NCBI GenBank assembly: GCA_030686995.1
Contig: CM060704.1
Span: 119,142,042 to 119,206,041 of the forward strand
From: Artemisia argyi
Taxonomy: Eukaryota; Streptophyta; Magnoliopsida; Asterales; Asteraceae
Length of the DNA: 64,000 bases
Direction: 5' to 3'
Shown: piece after piece, positions 32,262 through 42,807 of the stretch
Numbering within the stretch: position 1 is the stretch's first letter
Layout: every line of letters begins with the position of its first letter
Position numbers and translations under genes: made by a program
Notes under the pieces: model-generated
Databases searched by the model: none
What the model saw: the letters and a program-made list of their open reading frames with translations, nothing else
Told to the model about the DNA's origin: nothing

Positions 32262-33269
32262 TTACGTAACCTCATCGTTGGTCTCATTTTCTAGGTCATC
32301 TCCAATATTAGTTTTGTATTGCGGACCTAGTTGCAAGCATTCCTTGTAGAAACCAAGTATTTTATTCATAACATATTCTACTCCTCTACGTCTATCCTCA
32401 TCATTCCTATAGTAAACCGCTTGCTTGTGTTCCTTTTCTATGTTTGATAGGAGGCGGTATTTTTCAATCTTATAGGGCATTTGGTAAGCAATCTCATCAT
32501 TCTCTTCCTTGAATCTAACTATTCTTAGGGTCGGATCATAACTCATCTTAGAGGCCTCAACAAACGGTTTTCCGAACACCACTTGACTTAGGCAATCATC
32601 TATTACCGGACGAGTATCCTCCACTATCATAAAGTCGGTAACATAAGTGAAGTTTCCTACAAATACATGCAATCCTTTCACTCTTCCAACAAAATTACTT
32701 ATCAAATTCTTACTGGGCATCATCCTATAACCAAGTTGCTTCTTCATTACCCAATTATAATAAGTCCTAGTCATGATGTTTATAGGAGACCTAGGATCGA
32801 TATAAGCTTTCCATACATGCAAATGCCCAATGTTGCATGGTATGTTGATGTTAGAGGGGTCACCTACTTTAATAAGGGGTGAACCAAGGATATATGGTGT
32901 CTCGGGATCATCGAATAAATCCTTGTGATATTCCCGTTCTTCCTTGGTGGGCAACTTATCAAAGTACTCTTCTATGTTTTCTACTTCCTCTAACTTTTCT
33001 CCCTTATCAACCTCAACTTCCTTAGTTTCATCCCTAGTCTCGGTTTCTATTCCAACTTCATTCTTGTCACTCTCTTCTATGTCCTTATCTTTTGGCTTAA
33101 TAGTGACAACATTGACAAAGTGGACGTGTTTGGATGACGAGGGGTCCTTAATTTGGATTCTGCTATTGGCGGCCCTAGTATCCTTTTTAGGTGTAGTTAG
33201 CGCTTGGTTGTTGAGGGCTTTCAACAAGTTGTCAATCTTATTGGTCATCTCCGTTTGTTGTTGATTGAA
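32262..33269 (-). pseudogene. F2 protease-like domain ORF without catalytic motif
   Basis: The ORF from the Met at 33248 has 328 codons, and the frame is open back to a stop at 33270-33272. The N-terminal half is acidic and Lys/Glu-rich. From about residue 130 is a retropepsin-like fold: the segment AYIDPRSPINIM stands where Athila relatives have D-L-G-A-S, and FVGNFTYVTDFMIVED and LSQVVFGKPF follow the usual strand order. The D is kept but the following G/S/T is not, so proteolysis is doubtful. The region is homologous to the F1 ORF. An upstream stop and a frameshift separate it from gag. Confidence 0.65.
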
Positions 33270-33272
33270 TTA

Positions 33273-33592
33273 GGTTTCAAACTTAGATATGCGAGCTTCT
33301 TGAGATGCCATAAACTTGGTCATCAACCCTTCAAGATAATTGGTACTACCATAGTTATCAGAAGGATTGTTGTTGAAAGTACTGTTGGAGGGTGGACCGT
33401 TTGGTTGGCAACGAACGATTAGGCGGATTGAAAGAATTGTTTTGGTTTTGTTTCCACCTAAGGTTCGGGTGATTTTTCCAAGACGGGTTGTAGGAATCAC
33501 CGTAAGGGTTTGGCTCGGGTTTGAAAGTGTACCACTTATCTCCCACTTCGTCGGTGCGCGAGGGTGCGTAGTCCGCAAAAGCTGTTCCTGGG
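33273..33592 (-). pseudogene. gag: F2 Gag, C-terminal part
   Basis: Continues the Gag frame from 52990 across the F1 insertion (AGTTC target). The segment DKWYTFKPEPNPYGDSYNPS followed by WKNHPNLRWKQNQNN is the Pro/Asn/Trp-rich C-terminal tail typical of Athila Gag. The frame ends at 33358, while the alternative frame carries on as NNYLEG-type sequence (YLEGLMTKFMASQEARISKFE) to a stop at 33272. A frameshift near 33420 is therefore likely. Confidence 0.65.
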
Positions 33593-33597
33593 AGTTC

Positions 33598-35015
33598 TGA
33601 TGCGTGGGAATCGCAACAGGCTTTACCTCTCGAGGGATCTCGAGAAGCTTACAACCCCCACCAGGCAGTGTACCTGATCGTTGTAGTATAGTATAGTGAC
33701 AAGTACCGGGGGATTGATCGTTCAGCTTAGGAATAGTGTCGCTAGGATTAGAAAGCCTAAATACTAGTTCTAAAGATGAGGGATGATTATTTTTGTGTTT
33801 TTATATTTTATGGAAAGCAAGTTAAAATCTCGGGTTTTAGAAGAGTGGGCGGAATTAGTTGCTATTCAACTAACCCAATATTAAGATGCAATCAAAATAA
33901 AATACTAAAAATGAAAGTAAACGAATTTATACTAAAGTTGTGAGCAGTAATTGGAGAAAATGTGTTTACTTAGATTTCACTACTCCCTAGATATCTTTTA
34001 CAGGTTAATTACTTGTTATAATTGCATGGATGACGGATCGTATTCCTTAATACCATTCATGGGGTGGTACACATAACTCCCCAATTCTATGAGCTCTTAT
34101 CTCCTCCTACACCATGCCCAGCACAACTATAGGGATTGTAAACAGTGGCTCATGCATTAAATACAACCAATAAAGACCTAGTGCGCGTTGGTTCATGTTT
34201 CTTAAGACGTTCAAGCATGTTACCAATTGGAGATCTACCAGTTTTCTTAAGCCTAACATATAAATCATTCATCCAAGACAAGAATAAACAAGTAATCAAC
34301 ACATAATCAATATCTAGGTTTCATTAGATCTAAGCAAACACAAAGGAGATCTAGCCTAGCATGATAGAATTAAGACAAGAACATGATATAGACAACCAAC
34401 ACATAGACATATTGATTGAATTAGAAGAACACTTATCTTGATTAATCATGCAAGGTATCAAGGGGTTGGAACCCTTGAAAAACCTGTAAAGTTACACCAA
34501 AATCGTACTTAGGGTTTCTCCCAAAACTTCTCTCTCTTAATGTGAAAAATTAGAAAACTATATATAGAAAAACAGGTCTGACGGCGTCAAGAGTAATCTT
34601 GTGATGCCGTCACCTCGCCGCCAAAACTCTCCTCGGACTGCCTAGATCTACTTCTGACACCGTCAAGACTTAGACACTTCCAGGCCGTGATGACTCTTTT
34701 ACTCTTGACGCCCTTCCCACGTGACGCCGTCAAAACTCTACTGGGTCGTCATGGAAATTCATGAAATTTTCTCTTGACGCCGTCAAGGATTTGCTCTTGA
34801 CGCCGTCACCTACTGTTCCCAGTCATGGAAAATTAAGACTTTGGCGTTTTCTTCACTTTTATGCTCCAAAAACGTCCGAATTGCTTCCTTTTCCAGATTT
34901 CTCTCCCAAAGTACCTAAAATCACAAAAGGAACGATTTAGGGCAATATTTGATCAAATAAATTCGGATTCGGGCTTAAATGACCCCCTAAAAACGGATCA
35001 TTTTTCGCCTCATCA
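33598..35015 (-). repeat. F1 3' LTR
   Basis: 1418 bp; minus strand TGATGAGGCG...CCCACGCATCA. It is 23 bp longer than the 5' LTR because one copy of a CTCTTGACGCCGTCA-containing unit (about 34771-34793) is duplicated. The TATA box CTATATATAG is at 34567-34558. Confidence 0.9.
34558..34808 (-). promoter_or_regulatory. U3 array of inverted TGACG pairs upstream of the F1 TATA box
   Basis: TGACGSCGTCA or one-base variants at 34579-34589, 34602-34612, 34655-34665, 34722-34732, 34775-34785 and 34798-34808. In minus orientation all lie within about 250 bases upstream of CTATATATAG. Each is two TGACG half sites facing each other around one base. TGACG is the core of as-1 type bZIP (TGA factor) sites; control by such factors is inferred. 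The 5' LTR has the same array at about 52576-52783. Confidence 0.6.
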
Positions 35016-35300
35016 TATACCCTTACACTTGAGATTTGCTTGTCCTCAAGCAAATGCGCTTTTATTCTAGTCAAAATACAAGTTAGGGGTCATTTAACAC
35101 TAATATAAAAGTAATTACAACAAATAATCGTTCCACTAAAGACCAATAGACAAGCACGGAGGTCATACACAAGCACCTCACAAATAGTGTTTAGATACTC
35201 ACATCTCTCGGGTGTAATAAAGTGTAAATTACAATATGGAAACGGAAGATATCTCTCACTACCTGTCATAGCAAAATAGATTACCATAGGCGTGGGAAAG
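35016..35300 (-). other. F1 internal region next to its 3' LTR
   Basis: Contains the polypurine-like CAAGTGTAAGGGTATA next to the LTR, the 9-bp hairpin at 35034-35055, and sequence nearly identical to F2 29774-30060. It is cut by K at GAAAG (35296-35300). Confidence 0.75.
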
Positions 35301-35742
35301 TGTTGGGAATTCTGCTAAGAGAGAATTCTGCTGAAGAATCTGTTGATGGAATCTGCTGAAGAGACAGATTCTGCTGAAGCAGTGTATCTGCTGAAGACTA
35401 GTTTCAGCATATTATGTTTCTACGGATATAGTTATTCCGTGTTATTTATTAGTTTGTTAGGATATGCTTGAGCTATTTTAGGTAGTGATATGCATTGATA
35501 TTTTTATTTATTATTGTATTAGGGTTCCTTGTGTATAAAAGGAACTGATAGTCATTTTTATTGTATGTTTTTGAATAAAAACTCCAGGAAAAACACCTGT
35601 GTGGGTGATATAGATCCATAGAGGATCATTGTTCTTAATAGAAAAACCTTGTGGTAACTTTGATTGTGTTCTTTATTATTATTCCGCTGTGCAATCAATC
35701 ATTGTTATTATATCCTAGATAGGGCTTGATCTTGATTTAACA
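35301..35742 (+). repeat. K 5' LTR
   Basis: 442 bp, TGTTGGGAATT...TTTAACA. The word TCTGCTGAAG occurs four times within about 35324-35396. TATAAAAG is at 35534-35541 and AATAAA at 35574-35579, so promoter and poly(A) signal are both present. Confidence 0.9.
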
Positions 35743-35744
35743 AT

Positions 35745-35757
35745 TGGTATCAGAGCC
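35745..35757 (+). promoter_or_regulatory. Primer-binding site of K
   Basis: TGGTATCAGAGCC, two bases after the LTR; complementary to the 3' end of initiator methionine tRNA. Confidence 0.85.
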
Positions 35758-35821
35758 TCGAGAGAGTCTCTGCCATACTAAGAAAAACAAATCTTACACC
35801 TTCTCAAACAAATCAACAACC

Positions 35822-38515
35822 ATGCCTGGATCTGATGATGATACTGATACAACCCAAAACATTAACACCACTTCTCTTCAACAACTCAGCCTCTCTAACA
35901 GTAATGCTAAGTTTCCATACTTGAAGAATGCTGAAGAATATCACTTGTGGTCCATGAAAATGCAGAACTGGATCACAAACGTAGATTGGAATTTATGGGA
36001 GATTGTTAAGAAGGGGAATAGCTTAAAGAAGCATGTTACTGATGCTGATGGAGTTGTGACAATTGTAGCTCCCAAAACTGCTGAAGAGATTCTGGCTGTG
36101 CAGAGGGAAAGTAAAGTCAGAACTATTTTGCTCCAAGCAATACCAGATGATCATATGGGTGACTTCCATTTTATAGAGGATGCCAAGGATATTTGGATGG
36201 CTATAAAAGCAAGATTTGGTGGGAATGAGGAATCAAGAAGGTTGCAGAAGTCTTTGCTGAAGCAGAAATTCCAAGAATTTCAGATATCTGAAGAAGAGGG
36301 AATTCATAAAGGTTATGACAGGTTTCATCGGATCTTGAGTCAACTTAATCAGTTGAAGGCTAGACCTGACAATGAGGACTGCAATGCTAAGTTTCTGAGA
36401 TCTTTGCCACCATCTTGGTTGCAAGTCAGTATTGCTATCAAAACAAAGGGTGGCTTGGACTTAATCTCCTTTGATGATCTCTACAACAAGCTCAAATCAC
36501 TTGAGCCTGATGTTAGAAGTCCTATTCGTCCATCTACTCATTCTGCATTTGTTGGTGCTTCTACAAAACCTGTGCATCAAGCTTCAAGTTCATATACATC
36601 TGGAGCATCTTCTCAAACTCATAATCAATCTACTCCTAAATCAAGATCTAGTAATGTGTTGGAGGATCTTATTCATTCATTTGTGGCTGAATATGAACCT
36701 CAGCAGTTTATTGCTTATGAGGACTTTGAACAGGTAGATCCATTGGAAATGGAGGAAATGCACTTGAAATGGGAGCTTGCAATGATCTCAATGAACATCA
36801 GAAGGTTTGAAGCCAAGTCTGGAAGGAAGTTTGGTTTTAATGGCAAAGAAGCTGCAAGGTTTGATAGAAGGAAGGTTAAATGCTATACTTGTGGTCAAGT
36901 GGGACATTTTTCAAGGGAATGCAAAGATAGAAAGGCTGGAGATGAAGTTAGATATGGTTCTTATCCATTGGAAGCAGGGAATACCAAGGCTGTACCTTCA
37001 AAGGCCATGGTGACTCTGGATCACCAAATTGATTGGGGTGATCATGAACCTGCTGGAGAGGAAGCTGCTACTTCTTCACAAGTGAATCTACTGGCATTTA
37101 CACCTTCAGAAGACAAGAAGGAGCAAGTCTCCTTGATGGGAATCTCTCAGGTACACGATTGTGTGTTTGGATGTAGTGTAAGATACAATGAACTTAAAAA
37201 GGAATTTGATGAATTGAAACCTAAGTACAATGAATGTTATATAGAGGTAGAGTCTTATAAATTGGCTTTAAAAACTCTAGAGAAACAAAAAGTATGGTTT
37301 CAAAAGAATCAAGTTAAATATGATGAAAAGATAAGAGTCCTAGAGAGTGATTTAGAAATTGCTAAGATAGAATTAAAACGTACTGAAAAAGAGAAGTCTA
37401 ATTTGGAAAATGAAAACCAAAATTTACAAGTTAAATTAGACAAAGAGATAGCTAGAGGTAAACAATGGCAAATGTCAGGTGATAATCTTGCAAGGGAACT
37501 TTATGGTAGTCAAGCTGTAAACTCTAAAATAGGTTTGGGATTTCAAAAATATGTTGGTTTAGAGGCTAAGAATGACCTAGGTAAATCCACACCTGCAGGT
37601 TTAGCTAACTTTGTCAAAGAAGGTCACTTACATGCTGTCCCTGGACCTATAAGAGGGGAACATATGCCTATTGACCTATCCAAACCTAGTGACTTTGATG
37701 GATCACACCATCTCTATGGCAAAAAGTCAACTGACTTGCCAGACCCTAGTGTTAAATCTACTGACTTTGTCTCTTGTTGTGACAGTGACAAGTCTTCTGA
37801 TGAAGGGTCTACCTCATTTGCCAGCTGTGATTCAAGTGAGAAGTCTGACCTGCCCAAGACCATGCCCAAGACCACACCAAAGATATCACCCAAGACTCCC
37901 CACAAGCCTTCTAGAGTTGCTGCTGATCACAAGACAGTTTCTACTGAAGACTTGTTTTTCAATTCTTTGCATAATAATACTTTTGGCTTTGTTAAAAACA
38001 ATTCTGTTTGTCATGATGATTTGAATACTTTTTCATGTTATGGAAATTCTTTTGGTTTGAATAAATCTTCTAAACAGAAGAAGTGTTTTGTGTGTGGAAG
38101 TAAATATCACTTGATTAAGGATTGTACATATCATGAGCAAAGAATGGGTGCAGGTGTTAGTCAAAGAAAATCTAGGCAATTGTGGAAAAATGTTCACGAC
38201 ATACCATCTTTTGTTCCACATCAGCAGAAACCTAATTCTGCTGAAACTCATTTTTCCTGGAGAAAAACCAGTACTAGACCATATGTCAGACCTACTAGTT
38301 CTTTCTTTTATAATGATTATTGGCCTAATCACTTTGACTCATTGAATAATGGTGGTGGGAAATGGAATACTGCTATGAAGCCCTCAGCAGGTTGTTCTTG
38401 GACTAAGAAGGGACCTAATATGTATTACAGGCCCAAGAACAATGGTGGATCTAAAACATCTACATGGCCTGTTACTAATGATCCACAAGGCAGACTCAAG
38501 TCAGCAATGACTTGA
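35822..38515 (+). CDS. gag: K Gag
   Basis: 897 codons from the first ATG at 35822; the frame is open from 35744 but has no earlier ATG. About residues 25-240 are the Copia Gag capsid domain (YHLWSMKMQNWI, DAKDIWMAIKARFGG, KGYDRFHRILSQL). A zinc knuckle CYTCGQVGHFSREC lies near residue 353, a coiled coil at about 450-555 and a Pro/Lys linker PKTTPKISPKTPHKP near 685. A second knuckle, CFVCGSKYHLIKDC, lies near 753. Two knuckles and great length fit Sirevirus-type Gag. It ends in TGA at 38513-38515, 45 bases before the pol frame opens in a different register. Confidence 0.9.
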   Translation: MPGSDDDTDTTQNINTTSLQQLSLSNSNAKFPYLKNAEEYHLWSMKMQNWITNVDWNLWEIVKKGNSLKKHVTDADGVVTIVAPKTAEEILAVQRESKVRTILLQAIPDDHMGDFHFIEDAKDIWMAIKARFGGNEESRRLQKSLLKQKFQEFQISEEEGIHKGYDRFHRILSQLNQLKARPDNEDCNAKFLRSLPPSWLQVSIAIKTKGGLDLISFDDLYNKLKSLEPDVRSPIRPSTHSAFVGASTKPVHQASSSYTSGASSQTHNQSTPKSRSSNVLEDLIHSFVAEYEPQQFIAYEDFEQVDPLEMEEMHLKWELAMISMNIRRFEAKSGRKFGFNGKEAARFDRRKVKCYTCGQVGHFSRECKDRKAGDEVRYGSYPLEAGNTKAVPSKAMVTLDHQIDWGDHEPAGEEAATSSQVNLLAFTPSEDKKEQVSLMGISQVHDCVFGCSVRYNELKKEFDELKPKYNECYIEVESYKLALKTLEKQKVWFQKNQVKYDEKIRVLESDLEIAKIELKRTEKEKSNLENENQNLQVKLDKEIARGKQWQMSGDNLARELYGSQAVNSKIGLGFQKYVGLEAKNDLGKSTPAGLANFVKEGHLHAVPGPIRGEHMPIDLSKPSDFDGSHHLYGKKSTDLPDPSVKSTDFVSCCDSDKSSDEGSTSFASCDSSEKSDLPKTMPKTTPKISPKTPHKPSRVAADHKTVSTEDLFFNSLHNNTFGFVKNNSVCHDDLNTFSCYGNSFGLNKSSKQKKCFVCGSKYHLIKDCTYHEQRMGAGVSQRKSRQLWKNVHDIPSFVPHQQKPNSAETHFSWRKTSTRPYVRPTSSFFYNDYWPNHFDSLNNGGGKWNTAMKPSAGCSWTKKGPNMYYRPKNNGGSKTSTWPVTNDPQGRLKSAMT

Positions 38516-38568
38516 GTCTCCAATGTGTACTAATATTGTAAATGTTCTTGTTGTTGTAGTCACATCCT

Positions 38569-41466
38569 TTGAAAAGTACTGAAGTTGGCATCTTTGATAG
38601 TGGTTGTTCTAGAAGTATGTCTGGGAACAAGGATAAGATGCATGATTTTGAGCCCATTGAAGGAGGTGGAACTGTAACTTTTGGTGGTGGAGATGGAAAA
38701 ATAACAGGGAAAGGAACCATAAAGACTCCCTTGTTAGACTTTGAAAATGTTTACTATGTGGAGGAACTGGGGAATTTTAATCTTATCTCAGTATCACAAA
38801 TTTGTGACTCTAAGCATAAGGTTTTCTTTTCTGAAGATGAGTGTCTTGTACTTTCCAAGGACTTCAAACTCCCAGAAGACACAACTGTATTGCTGAGAGT
38901 TCCTAGAACCTTCAACTTATACACATTCAATCTGAATGATGTTCAACCTGAAGGTGATCTAACATGTTTGGTTGCCAAAGCTTCCCTGGATGAATCTAAT
39001 AAATGGCATAGAAGAATGGCACATGTGAATTACAAGACCATCAACAAGTTATCAAAACTTGGTCTTGTTCAGGGCCTTCCTTCTAAACTCTTCACCAATG
39101 AACACAACTGTATTGCTTGCAACAAGGGAAAGCAACACAGAGCCTCCTACAAAACAGTCCAAGCAGTGAGCTCCATTTCAGAACCTCTTCAGTTGCTGCA
39201 CATGGATCTCTTTGGTCCAACCCCCATTAGAAGTATTGATCACAAGTACTTCTGCCTGGTTATTACAGATGATTATAGCAGGTTTTGCTGGGTGTTCTTT
39301 CTCAAAACTAAGGATGAAACAACTCCAATTCTGAAAGAATTCATTATCTTAGTTGAGAACCAGCTGAATAAAAAGGTTAAGGGAATCAGGTGTGACAATG
39401 GTACAGAATTCAAAAATGTTGTATTTATAGAATTCTGTAAGTCTAAAGGGATTAGAAGGGACTATAGTACTCCAAGAACTCCACAACAAAATGGGGTTGC
39501 TGAAAGGAAAAATAGAACCCTCATTGAGGCAGCAAGATCAATGCTTGCAGACTCCAAACTACCCACCATGTTTTGGACTGAAGCAGTAGGTACTGCATGT
39601 CATGTCTTGAACAGGGTATCCATCACTAGACTTCATGTTAAGACACCTTATGAACTTCTCACTGGGAAAGTTCCATACATTAGTTACCTTAAGCCTTTTG
39701 GATGCAAAGTGACTATTCTGAATACTGCTGATATACTGGGCAAATTTGATGGGAAAGCTGATGAAGGTTATATAGTTGGGTACTCAGCTCATAGCAAGGC
39801 CTATAGGGTTTATAATCTGAATGCCAAAAGGATTGAAGAGACCCTTAATCTGAGATTTCTTGAAGATCAGCCTAATATTCAGGGTCAAGGCCATTCTTGG
39901 TATTTTGACCTAGACTATTTGACTGACTATTTGGGTTATACTAGGCATGCTTCTAATCCTGATGCAGGTACCAAAGATTCAAGTTCTAACCCTGCAGGTT
40001 TCATGGATGATGACTCAGAATGTGAGTCTGAGCCAGAAGAGAATACTTTTGTTGTACCATCTTTTCCACCTAACCATTTTGTAGGTAATCACTCTGCTGC
40101 TGAGCCAGATGATGAGTCACAATATGCAGAAGATCTAGCAAGATTGCAGAAGCAGGAACATGCTGCTACAAAGGAAGCTCAGAAACTCAATGATAAGGTT
40201 ACACAAGAGACTGAGGCTATCCTACATCAGTCAGCACAAGCAGTCAGTGGAAACAAGGATACTGCTGAAGGCACACCTCTTCCCACTGACAATGTAAAAG
40301 ATGCTGATTCTGCTGAAGTTCTTTTTGCTAATCCTACTGAAGTCTCTACCGATTTTGATAAGCCCTTTACCAGATTTCCTAGTCCTTCTGACCTTGGAAA
40401 TTATCAACCAATGCCTGGTTTGTTTAACTCAGCCTCTTATGACACTGAGTTTGAGCCTACACTCACCAACATTGATGCCACCATTGATGTTCTACCTACA
40501 GCTACCAAACGGATTCACAATGCTCATCCCCTATCCAAGATTATTGGTGATCCTAAAGACCCTGTTCGAACTAGAAGCACTGTCAAGAATACCAAATATG
40601 GAGAAGTTGCTTTTATCTCTTATGTCTACAATCAAAAGAGGAACAATCACACAGACTTCAAACATTGTTTGTTTGCATGCTTTCTTTCTCAAATTGAACC
40701 AACTAGTGTTCCTCAAGCACTGGCTAATTCAAGTTGGCTTGAGGCAATGCAAGAGGAGATGCTGCAATTTAAGAATCAGCAGGTTTGGATTTTAGTTCCT
40801 CTTCCTGATGGTAAGTATGCCATTGGGACAAAATGGATTCTGAAGAATAAAAGAGATGCCAGGGGTATTGTGGTGAAGAACAAAGCAAGACTCGTGGCTC
40901 AAGGTTTTAGACAAGAGGAAGGCATTGACTATGATGAGGTCTTTGCACCAGTGGCCAGAGTTGAAGCCATACGGATCTTTTTGGCCTATGCCTCTTATAT
41001 GGGCTTTATGGTTTATCAGATGGATGTAAAAGGTGCTTTCTTGTATGGAGAGATTGAAGAGGAGGTTTATGTGACTCAACCCAAAGGATTTGAAGACCCT
41101 GATCATCCTGAGTATGTCTACAAAGTTGTCAAAGCTCTCTATGGACTGCATCAAGCTCCCAGAGCTTGGTATGCTAGACTCTCCACATTTCTGCTGCAGA
41201 ATGGATACAGAAGAGGTGCCATTGACAAGACCTTGTTTCTCAAGAAAGATTCTAGGGATATTATTCTTGTGCAGGTGTATGTGGATGATATTATCTTTGG
41301 TTCTACCAAAGAAGCCTGGTGTAGAGAGTTTGAGGATTTAATGAAGGGAGAATTTCAGATGAGTGCCATGGGAGAACTCACCTTCTTTCTGGGTTTGCAA
41401 GTTCAGCAGAAACCTGATGGTATTTTTATACATCAGGAGAAATATGTAAAAGATATGTTGTCCTAG
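38569..41466 (+). CDS. pol: K Pol: protease, integrase, reverse transcriptase
   Basis: The frame is open from 38560, directly after a TTGTTGTTGTAG that resembles a splice acceptor. Residues counted from 38569: protease [11 protein letters not shown] (9-19); integrase HHCC region ([10 protein letters not shown] at 145, CIACNKGKQ near 183); DDE core MDLFGP (211), CDNGTEF (274), [11 protein letters not shown] (309). RT has [13 protein letters not shown] (815) and the catalytic YVDD (903). The order protease-integrase-RT defines Copia. The frame stops at TAG 41464-41466 in RKDMLS-type sequence at the end of RT and resumes at once in the same frame. Confidence 0.9.
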   Translation: MKSTEVGIFDSGCSRSMSGNKDKMHDFEPIEGGGTVTFGGGDGKITGKGTIKTPLLDFENVYYVEELGNFNLISVSQICDSKHKVFFSEDECLVLSKDFKLPEDTTVLLRVPRTFNLYTFNLNDVQPEGDLTCLVAKASLDESNKWHRRMAHVNYKTINKLSKLGLVQGLPSKLFTNEHNCIACNKGKQHRASYKTVQAVSSISEPLQLLHMDLFGPTPIRSIDHKYFCLVITDDYSRFCWVFFLKTKDETTPILKEFIILVENQLNKKVKGIRCDNGTEFKNVVFIEFCKSKGIRRDYSTPRTPQQNGVAERKNRTLIEAARSMLADSKLPTMFWTEAVGTACHVLNRVSITRLHVKTPYELLTGKVPYISYLKPFGCKVTILNTADILGKFDGKADEGYIVGYSAHSKAYRVYNLNAKRIEETLNLRFLEDQPNIQGQGHSWYFDLDYLTDYLGYTRHASNPDAGTKDSSSNPAGFMDDDSECESEPEENTFVVPSFPPNHFVGNHSAAEPDDESQYAEDLARLQKQEHAATKEAQKLNDKVTQETEAILHQSAQAVSGNKDTAEGTPLPTDNVKDADSAEVLFANPTEVSTDFDKPFTRFPSPSDLGNYQPMPGLFNSASYDTEFEPTLTNIDATIDVLPTATKRIHNAHPLSKIIGDPKDPVRTRSTVKNTKYGEVAFISYVYNQKRNNHTDFKHCLFACFLSQIEPTSVPQALANSSWLEAMQEEMLQFKNQQVWILVPLPDGKYAIGTKWILKNKRDARGIVVKNKARLVAQGFRQEEGIDYDEVFAPVARVEAIRIFLAYASYMGFMVYQMDVKGAFLYGEIEEEVYVTQPKGFEDPDHPEYVYKVVKALYGLHQAPRAWYARLSTFLLQNGYRRGAIDKTLFLKKDSRDIILVQVYVDDIIFGSTKEAWCREFEDLMKGEFQMSAMGELTFFLGLQVQQKPDGIFIHQEKYVKDMLS

Positions 41467-41472
41467 TTTGCT

Positions 41473-42219
41473 ATGGAAAATGTCAGGACTGCCACAACTC
41501 CATATGAGGCTCCTAAACCAAAGAACAATCTTAATCCTGATCTTCCTGTGAATGTTCATTTATACAGGTCTATGATTGGTTCTTTGATGTACTTGACTGC
41601 TTCACGACCTGATATCACATTTGCTGTGAGTGCATGTTCAAGACATCAAGTCACTCCACTTACCTCTCATATGAATGCTGTCAAGAAGATTTTTAAGTAT
41701 CTTAAAGGCCAACCACAATTAGGTCTTTGGTATCCCAAAGAGTCTCCATTTCAGCTAGCAGCTTATAGTGATAGTGACTATGCTGGTGCCAATTTGGATA
41801 GAAGATCCACAACTGGAGGTTGTCAATTTCTTGGTAGAAGACTGATTTCTTGGCAATGCAAGAAACAGACCATTGTTGCTACCTCTACTACTGAAGCAGA
41901 GTATGTTGCTGCTGCCAATTGTTGTGGTCAGGTTCTATGGATTCAGAATCAATTACTGGATTATGGGTATAACTTCATGAATACTACCATTTTCATTGAC
42001 AATCAAAGTACCATATGCATTGTTAAAAATCCAGTTTTTCATAATAGAACAAAACATATTGAAATCAGACATCATTTTATAAGAGATGCTTATGAGAAAC
42101 ATTTGGTTAAAGTGGTCAAAATTCACACAGATGAAAATGTGGCAGATTTATTAACCAAGGCATTTGATGGACCAAGGTTTCAATATTTGGTGGTCCATAT
42201 TGGCATGTTAAACCCTTAA
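41473..42219 (+). CDS. pol: K Pol C-terminal part: connection and RNase H
   Basis: Same frame as the upstream pol ORF, parted only by TAG at 41464-41466. It contains [18 protein letters not shown], the RNase H motifs YSDSDYAG (about residue 94) and STTEAEYVAA, FIDNQSTI, KHIEIRHHFIRD and the end motif VADLLTKAFDGPRF. All RNase H acidic residues look present. The stop would cut RNase H from RT unless read through or suppressed. Confidence 0.9.
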   Translation: MENVRTATTPYEAPKPKNNLNPDLPVNVHLYRSMIGSLMYLTASRPDITFAVSACSRHQVTPLTSHMNAVKKIFKYLKGQPQLGLWYPKESPFQLAAYSDSDYAGANLDRRSTTGGCQFLGRRLISWQCKKQTIVATSTTEAEYVAAANCCGQVLWIQNQLLDYGYNFMNTTIFIDNQSTICIVKNPVFHNRTKHIEIRHHFIRDAYEKHLVKVVKIHTDENVADLLTKAFDGPRFQYLVVHIGMLNP

Positions 42220-42231
42220 CTGCAAAGTTTA

Positions 42232-42276
42232 AGGGGAGGCATAAGCCTCAGGGGAGGCATATGCCTCAGGGGAGGA
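42232..42276 (+). repeat. Tandem purine-rich palindromic repeats after K pol
   Basis: Two and a half copies of AGGGGAGGCATAAGCCTC / AGGGGAGGCATATGCCTC (18 bp; 42232-42249, 42250-42267, then AGGGGAGGA). GAGGCATATGCCTC is a perfect palindrome. AGGGGAGGA also appears right before the 3' LTR (ATTAGGGGAGGAT at 47961-47973), so these may be internal polypurine copies. Confidence 0.6.
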
Positions 42277-42807
42277 TGATGACTGTAAACTTTGGATTAT
42301 TTGTATATGTTGTATACTTTCTGAGCTTTAACAAGTTTTTAACACTAACCCTCTAATAGTTGTGCAAGTTGTTTTGTGTATTTGCTTGTTTGGTGTATTT
42401 GCAGATGTTCTGAGAATGAAAGTTCCATGATTAATGTCACCAAGAGCTAAAGTCAAAGGAATGTGGTCTATATGCTGAACCTGGTTTCTACTGATCAATT
42501 AAATCATGCAGAAGGTCTTACACATTGGATTAATTCAAATAAGATCTTTTCATTCATTCATAGAAACAAGTTACAGCTTACATTCAATGTTGCAATTGAG
42601 ATACAATGACCATTTCTAAACTATTGGCTAATTCAGTACTACTAGCTTCTATCACTTATTACAAAATACTTGAGGCTATGACAAGTACAATGAAGAAGCT
42701 GAAGATGAAAATGTAAAAAGAAGAGAAGGAAGAATGAGAAGATGCTCATGAATTAAGGTCAAGAAAATACTCAAGAACCTTGATCCATGGTTACATTCCT
42801 CAGTCAC
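42277..42807. other. K spacer between pol and the antisense ORF
   Basis: 531 bp, A/T-rich, no ORF of note. It would include the 3' untranslated ends of pol and of the minus-strand ORF; I see nothing else in it. Confidence 0.5.
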
